Of a DNA stretch of 11,476 bases, positions 6,764-11,476 are shown piece by piece. The translations under genes and the position numbers were made by a program. Location of the stretch: NCBI GenBank assembly GCA_023263735.1, contig JALQUQ010000057.1, forward strand, positions 1-11,476. Direction: 5' to 3'. The first letter of the stretch is position 1. Each line of letters opens with the position of its first letter. The notes under the pieces are model-generated. The model made no database searches, was not told the origin of the DNA, and saw only the letters and a list, made by a program, of their open reading frames with translations. This DNA is from Paracoccaceae bacterium (GTDB lineage: Bacteria; Pseudomonadota; Alphaproteobacteria; Rhodobacterales; Rhodobacteraceae).

Positions 6764-7783
6764 TCAGCCTTTCTTCGTCGAATATTTGAGGGCGAGCGCG
6801 CGGAAGCCGTCGTTCGACAAGACCGCCGCAAGAAGCAGGGCACCGATGATCACCGAGCCCACATTCGGATCGAGACCCGAAAAGAAGATGCCTTGGTTCA
6901 CGATGGCAAAGGTGGCTGTGCCGATCACGATTCCGATGACGGAACCCGAACCACCGGTCAGAATGACACCGCCAATCACCACGCACATGATCGAGTTGAA
7001 AATGAACGATTGGCCCGTCGCGACCTGCGCGTTCTGATAGGTCATCAACTGCAAGATTCCGACAAAGGCCGCGGCAAAGCCGGACAGCATGTAAAGCCGG
7101 ATGGTCAAAGCCGCCGTGGGAATGCCGGCATTGCGGGCGCTGTCACGGTCGCCGCCAAGCGCGAAAATCCAGTTCCCGATCGGCGCATAATGAAGAACGA
7201 AAAAGATCACGGCGGCAAAGGCGATCCACCAAAAGATCGAAACGTTGAACATGCCCCCGATGAAAGTGCCCAGGATCAGCTTGGTCACCGGATCGGGCAC
7301 AAGGAACACGCTGGTCGATCCTGCAATCAGGACGGCAAAGCCCAGCGTGAAACCCATGACCCCGAACATGGTGCCGATGGTGATGATCAACGAGGGGATC
7401 GACGTTCGCGTTACGAGAAGGCCGTTGACGTATCCGACCATCAGCCCGACGCCAAGACCGGCGGCGATGCCAAGAAGGATCGGCAGCCCGAAATAGCCCG
7501 AGACGATGGCAGCCGTCATCTGTGAGGCAGGGATAACCGAACCGACCGAAATATCCAGTTCGCCCGCGATCATCAAAAGACCGACGGGAAGTGCGACGAT
7601 GCCAACCTCGGCCGCGATGTTCAACCAGCTTGACCAACCGGGGGCACCGATGAACACCGCGCCGCCCATGATGGCGAAGAAGGCATAGACCAGAACAAGC
7701 CCGACCAACGAACCTGCCTCCGGTCGCCTGGCAAGATGGCCAACCGAAAAGGCATGCGTGTGCCTATCCGTGCTTTTCGGCAT
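6764..7783 (-). CDS. Sugar ABC transporter permease, RbsC/FrcC family (first copy)
   Basis: A 339-residue polytopic inner-membrane protein. After a hydrophilic N-terminus with the shared LARRPEAGS motif come repeated hydrophobic helices. LMIAGELDISVGSVIPASQ and the cytoplasmic loop GGDRDSARNAGIPTAAL mark it as an RbsC-type permease. The start at 7783 is supported by AAGGAAG about 7 bases upstream. It follows the first binding-protein gene (7879-8847) after a gap with a GC-rich stem-loop and is followed 7 bp later by a second permease gene. The likely unit is binding protein, permease, permease, with the ATPase supplied from 2706-3530. The substrate is probably a monosaccharide or cyclitol, judging from family and neighbours. 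Confidence 0.92.
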   Translation of the reverse strand: MPKSTDRHTHAFSVGHLARRPEAGSLVGLVLVYAFFAIMGGAVFIGAPGWSSWLNIAAEVGIVALPVGLLMIAGELDISVGSVIPASQMTAAIVSGYFGLPILLGIAAGLGVGLMVGYVNGLLVTRTSIPSLIITIGTMFGVMGFTLGFAVLIAGSTSVFLVPDPVTKLILGTFIGGMFNVSIFWWIAFAAVIFFVLHYAPIGNWIFALGGDRDSARNAGIPTAALTIRLYMLSGFAAAFVGILQLMTYQNAQVATGQSFIFNSIMCVVIGGVILTGGSGSVIGIVIGTATFAIVNQGIFFSGLDPNVGSVIIGALLLAAVLSNDGFRALALKYSTKKG

Positions 7784-7837
7784 CTGGTTGCTTCCTTGTT
7801 GTAGGTGGATTTACGCAGCTGGGCGCCGTGCGAGGCA

Positions 7838-7865
7838 TGCCCGCCACCCTGAGTGGCGGCGGGCA
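7838..7865 (-). repeat. GC-rich stem-loop after the first binding-protein gene
   Basis: TGCCCGCCAC (7838-7847) pairs with GTGGCGGCGGGCA (7853-7865), giving ten pairs with one 3-base bulge and a 5-base loop. It lies about 14 bases after the binding-protein stop codon and before the first permease gene, the same relative position as the stem-loop at 4681-4705. No U-run follows. The parallel placement supports a role in giving more binding protein than permease. Confidence 0.6.
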
Positions 7866-7878
7866 GTCTTTTCTTGGA

Positions 7879-8847
7879 TCAGCGGGCGCCAGCCTGCACG
7901 CCAGCGATCACCAGTTCGACATTCGACGCATCAATGACACCCGGTCCGGTCAGGATTTCGCGGGTCGGGATCGTTACGCCGTAGTTGACGAAGTTGTTCA
8001 GGATCGACACGGCAAAGAAGCCCTGCTGATAGCCCTGCTGGTCGATGGCACAGGCCTGCGATCCGGCTTGAATGTTGGCCAAGATCGAGTCGTTGAAGTT
8101 CATGCCACAAACGTGGACCGAACCCGCTTTGCCTGCTTGCTGGATGCCGCTGATCGTTGCGTTGGTGTCCTGATCGCCAATGGCGAACATCGCATCAATC
8201 GTCGGGTTTTGAAGCAAATGGGCGCGCACGGCCTGGGCAACGGCGGTTGCGTCACCAAAGGCAGTCGCAGGCAACTGAAGGACGGAACCGGTGCCGCCAG
8301 CCGCCGCAAGGCCGTCGTTGAAGCCGTTGCAGAAGGCTTCGATGTTGGCCGCGCCCGGCAGCGTGTTCACACAGGCGCCATTCTTGTGCCCAGCTTTGCC
8401 CAGGTATTCCCCGCCCGCATAGCCCGACTTGTAGTCAACCGCGCCGACATAGTTCATCGCGCCCAGACGGTCTGCCGCGTCGATGCCACCGGCGTTGTAG
8501 ATGACCAGCGGAATGCCAGCCGCGACAACGGCCTGGAAAGCCGGGTCCATCGCTTCGGGAACCCAGTCCGGCCCGACGATGGCATCCGCGCCCTGATCGA
8601 TCGCCTGACGGATCAATTCAGCAGCATCGGGGCCAAGGTTGTCATAGTTCTGCGGGCCAAGCCAGGTGACCGAACCCCCTTGAGCCTCGGCCACTTTGCC
8701 AGCATGTTCTGCGCCAAGCTTCACGCGGCTCCAGAACGGGTCATCCGGCTTGCCGCCGATGACAAAGATTTTCGAGCCTTCAGCGCTGGCCATCCCGGCC
8801 ACCAGGGTCAGCATCGCCGTGGTGGCGAGAATCTTTCCAAGTTTCAT
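7879..8847 (-). CDS. Periplasmic sugar-binding protein of an ABC transporter (first copy)
   Basis: A 322-residue RbsB-type substrate-binding protein. The signal peptide is MKLGKILATTAMLTLVAGM with likely cleavage after ASA at residue 22. The mature chain begins SKIFVIGGKPDDPFWSRVKLG and has the two-lobe pattern of the Peripla_BP_4 family (PQNYDNLGPDAAELIRQAIDQGADAI, then AIGDQDTNA, then AIDQQGYQQGF). Its C-terminus ILTGPGVIDASNVELVIAGV parallels that of the paralogue at 4719-5675. It has several cysteines in the mature part (for example in NGACVNTLPGA, EAFCNGF and SQACAIDQQ), unlike most such proteins, and some may form disulfides in the periplasm. The ATG at 8847 has GGGAGGAG about 8 bases upstream. 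The gene follows the hydroxylase gene by 61 bp and precedes two permease genes. The ligand is probably a cyclitol or sugar; rhizopine-like compounds are one candidate. Confidence 0.92.
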   Translation of the reverse strand: MKLGKILATTAMLTLVAGMASAEGSKIFVIGGKPDDPFWSRVKLGAEHAGKVAEAQGGSVTWLGPQNYDNLGPDAAELIRQAIDQGADAIVGPDWVPEAMDPAFQAVVAAGIPLVIYNAGGIDAADRLGAMNYVGAVDYKSGYAGGEYLGKAGHKNGACVNTLPGAANIEAFCNGFNDGLAAAGGTGSVLQLPATAFGDATAVAQAVRAHLLQNPTIDAMFAIGDQDTNATISGIQQAGKAGSVHVCGMNFNDSILANIQAGSQACAIDQQGYQQGFFAVSILNNFVNYGVTIPTREILTGPGVIDASNVELVIAGVQAGAR

Positions 8848-8908
8848 TTCGGGTCTCCTCCCAGATAATGGCCGCTCCCCGCGACCGTTTTATTCGCTGT
8901 CCCGCGCC

Positions 8909-9934
8909 CTATTCGGCCGGGGTCGAACTGCCCCCAGCTTTGCGGGCCAGGCGTTCCTTCTTTTTGCGGAAACGTTCCTTCATCTGCTCGTCGGCCGCTT
9001 TCGTGCCGTCGTGCCAAGTGCCGAACCACTTATCGAGCGGGATCAGCCCGTCGCCGCCGTAGTTCACCTCAAAGTACTTGTGGTGCAGGTAGTGGGTGTA
9101 AGCGTGGCTATCCATCGCCTGCCCCTCGGTCAGCTCCAGCTTGTCAAAGCCGATGTGACCGACAATCGCGCCATAGGCCGTCGAATTCAGCTGGAACAGC
9201 GCAACAAAGGGGTTCGAAGGGATCAGAAGGTGCCACATCATCTCGGAAAAGAAGAAGGCTGCCTCGATCGGGTGCATCGACATCGAAGACCACGGCGACG
9301 GGTTGATCGAATTGTGATGGATCGAGTGGATCCACTTGTAGAGCGGCTGCTGATGGATCAGCCAATGGCCGCAGAAGAAATGCACCTCATGGATCGCCGG
9401 AGCGATCAGGGTGAGAACGACCAGCCAAAGCCAGTGATCCTCGGGCGAAAGCCACAGCACATAGCCGTTGGCAAAGCACCACAGGGTGAAGGATTGGATG
9501 ATGGTCCAAAGCGGGATCGAGATCAGGAACGTCCGCAGGAAATTGTCGATGTTCTGGCTCTTGAACCAGAAAACGTCTGACGGGTTCTCGGCCGGAAACT
9601 TTGCGTTGTACTTGAACCGCGTCCCCTGCTTGCGCTTGACGTAATAGAACAGCTCGACCGAGCCATAGAGCAGGAATATGCCAAGGCTGTTTACCAGATG
9701 AATCCAAAGGACCCAGCCCCAACTGAAGGTTTTCATCACCTCCCAATCAGGAAGAATGAAGTACCAGTAGGCGATTGTGACCGCCATGAAGATGGTGTTG
9801 TGCGGCCAAAGATAGGCAATGATCCACCGCCCCATCTTGTTCCACTTTCCAAGCCAGAATGGAGCAATTTCAAGAGGTTGATTTGGAGTCCAGTTCCCAC
9901 GCTTGTCGCGTGCCCCGAACTTGAGATCGTCCAT
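8909..9934 (-). CDS. Membrane di-iron hydroxylase, fatty acid hydroxylase superfamily, MocD-like
   Basis: A 341-residue integral membrane protein with hydrophobic segments at about 36-60, 72-98, 132-160 and 168-186 and a basic soluble C-terminal tail (KERFRKKKERLARKA). The eight-histidine di-iron motifs of the fatty acid hydroxylase/sterol desaturase superfamily are visible: H190WLIH194, H203SIHH207, H221, H260 and H281YLHH285. These enzymes use O2 and electrons from a ferredoxin to hydroxylate a C-H bond; on a methoxy group this gives O-demethylation with loss of formaldehyde. In Sinorhizobium rhizopine catabolism the homologous MocD works with MocE and MocF, and a MocE-like ferredoxin is encoded at 321-629 in the same orientation. 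The gene is first in the minus-strand array and faces the LacI-type regulator. The ATG at 9934 has GGGGGAG about 6 bases upstream. A lipid or sterol substrate is possible, but the context favours a sugar- or cyclitol-related one. Confidence 0.85.
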   Translation of the reverse strand: MDDLKFGARDKRGNWTPNQPLEIAPFWLGKWNKMGRWIIAYLWPHNTIFMAVTIAYWYFILPDWEVMKTFSWGWVLWIHLVNSLGIFLLYGSVELFYYVKRKQGTRFKYNAKFPAENPSDVFWFKSQNIDNFLRTFLISIPLWTIIQSFTLWCFANGYVLWLSPEDHWLWLVVLTLIAPAIHEVHFFCGHWLIHQQPLYKWIHSIHHNSINPSPWSSMSMHPIEAAFFFSEMMWHLLIPSNPFVALFQLNSTAYGAIVGHIGFDKLELTEGQAMDSHAYTHYLHHKYFEVNYGGDGLIPLDKWFGTWHDGTKAADEQMKERFRKKKERLARKAGGSSTPAE

Positions 9935-9958
9935 GCTACTCCCCCTGACGCAAGAAAA

Positions 9959-9971
9959 CTTCGAATCGAAG
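9959..9971. promoter_or_regulatory. Palindrome upstream of the hydroxylase gene, possible LacI-type operator
   Basis: CTTCGA-A-TCGAAG is a perfect 13-bp inverted repeat with a single central base, lying 25 bases upstream of the hydroxylase start codon, between it and the suggested TATGAT. Such a position fits repressor blockage of the catabolic operon by the divergently encoded LacI-family protein. Operators of that family usually have an even CG centre, so the assignment is tentative. Confidence 0.4.
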
Positions 9972-10072
9972 CCTGGTGGGACTGTCTTACCGTTGACAGA
10001 GCAGCCATCATAATTGTTTTATCTAAACTGAAGCATTTCACATCTTTCACTTCATTTGCTGCACCGCAGTAA

Positions 10073-10087
10073 TGAAGGATTCCTTCA
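10073..10087. promoter_or_regulatory. Palindrome overlapping the regulator's ribosome binding site, possible autoregulatory operator
   Basis: TGAAGGA-T-TCCTTCA is a perfect 15-bp inverted repeat with one central base. Its last base is the first A of the AGGAG ribosome binding site (10087-10091), 9 bases before the regulator ATG. It could be an operator for autoregulation, or form a small RNA hairpin next to the ribosome binding site. It shares the GAAG/CTTC core with the palindrome at 9959-9971, and both are odd-centred. Confidence 0.4.
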
Positions 10088-10096
10088 GGAGTTGCC

Positions 10097-11119
10097 ATGG
10101 CACGTCGTGCGACAATCCAAGACCTCGCCAAACGCGCTGGCGTCAGCGTCTCGACCATCGACCGCATCATGAATGGGCGCGACAACGTTCGCGGTGGAAC
10201 GGCGGAAAAGGTGCTGCAAGCCGCAGAAGAGCTTCAATTCTATGCCCTTCCGTCCTTGCGGAGCCGCCTAAAGGTTGAGACGGCCAAGCTGCGCCTTGGC
10301 TTTCTGCTTCAGCAATCCCATCGCACATTTTACCGGACCATCGCCGCCGCCCTGCGCGAAGCCGCCGAGAATTTCCCCGAACCCGTGGAAGCGGTCATCG
10401 AACATCTTGATGACCTTTCGCCAGAAATCGTCGCTGATCGGATGCTTCGGTTGGGCGAAAGCGTTCAAGCCCTCGCCGTGGTCACGGCAGAACATGCCCG
10501 AGTGTCCAGCGCCATCGAGGCACTCGCCGCGAAAGGCGTCGCGACCTATGCTCTCATTTCGGAACTGACGGCAAGCTGCGGCACCGGCTACTTCGGTCTG
10601 GACAATTGGCGCGTCGGACGCACGGCCGGCTGGGCGATTTCCGGTCTCAGCCGCCGAGAAGGCAAGCTGGCAATTCTGGTCGGCAACCATCGCTATCGGT
10701 GTCAGGAACTCAACGAGTCGGGTTTTCGCTCGTATTGCCGCGAACATGCGGCGGGCTTCACGATGCTTGAACCCTTGCAAACCTTTGAAGACACAGGCGT
10801 GGCTCGTGAAGTCACAGAACAATTGCTGCGACGCGAACCAGATCTTGCCGGGATCTATATCTCAGGAGGCGGCATGACGGGCGCACTGCAGGCAATTACG
10901 GCGTCGGGACGCGGACGCGATATCGTCACAGTTGGCCATGAACTGACCGACCACACGCGCGAAGGGCTCATCAATGGCACACTCTCGATGGTGTTTGCCC
11001 ATCCAATCCAACGCCTTGCTCAAGAAACCATCTCACAGATGCACCGCGACCTAGCGGCCGGCACACCCCCCGGAAAAAAGGTCATGACCTTTGACGTTCT
11101 AGGACCAGAGAACATCTGA
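10097..11119 (+). CDS. LacI-family transcriptional regulator
   Basis: A 340-residue regulator with an N-terminal LacI-type helix-turn-helix, ATIQDLAKRAGVSVSTIDRI (5-24), followed by the hinge-helix region (VRGGTAEKVLQAAEELQFY). A periplasmic-binding-protein-like effector domain then runs from about residue 65 (AKLRLGFLLQQ) to the end, including YFGLDNWRVGRTAGW and DLAGIYISGGGMTGAL. The recognition helix has ST-IDR-I where LacI and GalR have xT-VSR-V, a variant seen in a subgroup of proteobacterial LacI regulators. The gene is read away from the transport and catabolic array, with AGGAG five bases before the ATG. By position it should control both itself and the divergent operon, most likely as a repressor relieved by the imported compound or a catabolite. 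The effector cannot be inferred. No clear intrinsic terminator follows. Confidence 0.9.
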   Translation: MARRATIQDLAKRAGVSVSTIDRIMNGRDNVRGGTAEKVLQAAEELQFYALPSLRSRLKVETAKLRLGFLLQQSHRTFYRTIAAALREAAENFPEPVEAVIEHLDDLSPEIVADRMLRLGESVQALAVVTAEHARVSSAIEALAAKGVATYALISELTASCGTGYFGLDNWRVGRTAGWAISGLSRREGKLAILVGNHRYRCQELNESGFRSYCREHAAGFTMLEPLQTFEDTGVAREVTEQLLRREPDLAGIYISGGGMTGALQAITASGRGRDIVTVGHELTDHTREGLINGTLSMVFAHPIQRLAQETISQMHRDLAAGTPPGKKVMTFDVLGPENI

Positions 11120-11153
11120 CCGCGCACCGACCAACCCGTTCGCTTCGTTCAGC

Positions 11154-11201
11154 CGTCAGGCATGGGCATGAACTGGTGAACCGTAAGCCCCCAACCTGAC
11201 G
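11154..11201. repeat. Spaced inverted repeat downstream of the regulator
   Basis: CGTCAGG (11154-11160) and CCTGACG (11195-11201) are perfect inverted repeats of 7 bp separated by 34 bases, in the gap between the regulator stop codon and the phage-like sequence. The loop is long and no U-tract follows, so it is not a convincing terminator. The rest of 11120-11218 shows no recognisable gene. Confidence 0.3.
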
Positions 11202-11218
11202 CTGGCCACAACCCTCAA

Positions 11219-11416
11219 TTGCATCGGCATCGGCTTCCAGCGCGGCAGCCGCGCATAGCGCCGGGGGCGGTCATCGGTTGGGACATGGGTGCCGCGCTGT
11301 CACTGGCGCAAGCGCTGGGCATCAACGCCCTGATCGCCGCCGAACTGCTGCCCGAGATCGAGGCGGTGATGGTGCGCAAACTGAACGAGCAGATGAAAGG
11401 ACGCCGGAATGGCTGA
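11219..11416 (+). pseudogene. Phage-like small tail-region protein, 5'-truncated
   Basis: The open frame can only begin at a TTG (11219), and its first 15 or so residues (HRHRLPARQPRIAPG) look like non-coding translation. From about GAVIGWDMGAALSLAQALG onward it resembles small proteins encoded between the tail assembly genes and the tape-measure gene in rhodobacterial prophages: an acidic-hydrophobic helix, then LLPEIEAVMVRKLNEQMKG. The C-terminus seems intact. The stop overlaps the next ATG by 8 bp in the compact way of phage tail modules. I read it as the 3' part of a gene broken at a prophage boundary, but family membership rests on recognition of a short stretch. A GCGCGGC-A-GCCGCGC palindrome (11240-11254) lies at the suspected break. 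Confidence 0.45.
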
Positions 11417-11476
11417 GAAGAAGGTTTCCGTCCGCCTCCTGGTGGACCTGTCAACCTCGCCGAACGTTTCGGCATC
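11409..11476 (+). CDS. Start of a phage-like protein, possibly tail tape measure (cut by the right edge)
   Basis: An ATG at 11409 follows AAAGGA by 7 bases and opens MAEKKVSVRLLVDLSTSPNVSA before the window ends after 22 full codons. The first ten residues (MAEKKVSVRL) look like the start of tail tape-measure proteins in rhodobacterial prophages. The next residues do not continue in the way I would expect, so the gene could be frameshifted or decayed, or a different protein. The 8-bp overlap with the preceding phage-like frame supports a shared phage origin. Too little is visible for a firm call. Confidence 0.4.
   Translation, partial: MAEKKVSVRLLVDLSTSPNVSA

Larger units (their letters stand above)
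9935..10096. promoter_or_regulatory. Divergent promoter region between the catabolic locus and its regulator
   Basis: This 162-bp region is richer in A and T than its surroundings and must hold the promoters for both directions. On the plus strand TTGACA (9993-9998) is a perfect -35 hexamer for the regulator gene, but the -10 at a proper distance (around 10016-10022, GTTTTAT) is weak. On the minus strand TATGAT (10007-10012) is a good -10 for the hydroxylase operon, without a convincing -35. TTTCAC occurs twice with 9-base spacing (10036-10041 and 10045-10050). GAAG/CTTC half-sites recur through the region, including in two perfect palindromes listed separately. Confidence 0.5.

Noticed and set aside
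6704..7525. A 273-codon hydrophilic plus-strand open frame
   Set aside because: It is antisense to the first permease gene. Its very high Asp, His, Arg and Lys content is the typical complement of membrane-protein codons.
7828..8868. A 346-codon plus-strand open frame
   Set aside because: It is the mirror of the first binding-protein gene, with no credible ribosome binding site or domain.
8909..9934. Annotation as a plain sterol desaturase or lipid hydroxylase
   Set aside because: The His motifs fit the superfamily, but no lipid genes are nearby, and the linked ferredoxin, sugar transporters and dehydrogenase favour a MocD-like role. The lipid option is kept only as an alternative.
10268..10822. 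A 184-codon minus-strand open frame inside the regulator gene
   Set aside because: It is antisense to a well-supported LacI-family gene, and its start has no ribosome binding site.
1..11476. CRISPR arrays, tRNA or rRNA genes, insertion sequences
   Set aside because: I saw no regularly spaced repeats, cloverleaf-like segments, transposase frames or terminal inverted repeats of the expected kind on reading through the window.

Overview
The window looks like chromosomal DNA of an alphaproteobacterium, most likely a member of the Rhodobacterales. It is GC-rich with strongly GC-biased third positions, the genes are tightly packed, and the gene set (RbsC/FrcC-type sugar permeases, a FrcA-like single-domain ATPase, a Moc-type ferredoxin) is typical of that order. 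This assignment rests on style and gene content, not on a marker gene.

About 9.9 kb is one right-to-left (minus strand) catabolic and transport locus. In transcription order it holds: a membrane di-iron hydroxylase of the fatty-acid-hydroxylase/MocD type (9934-8909); a periplasmic sugar-binding protein (8847-7879); two RbsC-type permeases (7783-6764 and 6756-5752); a second, paralogous binding protein (5675-4719); a third permease (4618-3539); one ABC ATPase (3530-2706); a Gfo/Idh/MocA dehydrogenase (2603-1596); a TIM-barrel isomerase/epimerase (1599-640); a MocE-type Rieske ferredoxin (629-321); and the first 106 codons of a second TIM-barrel isomerase that runs off the left edge (319-1). 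Most junctions are 1-10 bp apart or overlap. The larger gaps (about 60-100 bp) mostly carry GC-rich stem-loops without U-tracts, which probably tune expression of the segments rather than end transcription.

A divergent LacI-family regulator (10097-11119, plus strand) faces the hydroxylase gene across a 162-bp intergenic region with two perfect odd-centred palindromes, one close to each start codon. It is the likely local regulator of the locus.

From 11219 to the right edge the content changes to short phage-like coding sequence: the end of a small tail-region protein overlapping the start of a possible tail tape-measure protein. This is probably the edge of a prophage or prophage remnant.

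Taken together, the locus imports an inositol- or sugar-like compound, oxidises it with an IolG/MocA-like dehydrogenase, rearranges it with IolE/Hyi-like isomerases, and includes a hydroxylase plus a Rieske ferredoxin like the MocD/MocE pair linked to O-demethylation of the rhizopine 3-O-methyl-scyllo-inosamine in Sinorhizobium. The inference is a catabolic system for an O-methylated cyclitol, amino-cyclitol or sugar. The substrate cannot be read from the sequence, and no MocF-like reductase lies inside the window.
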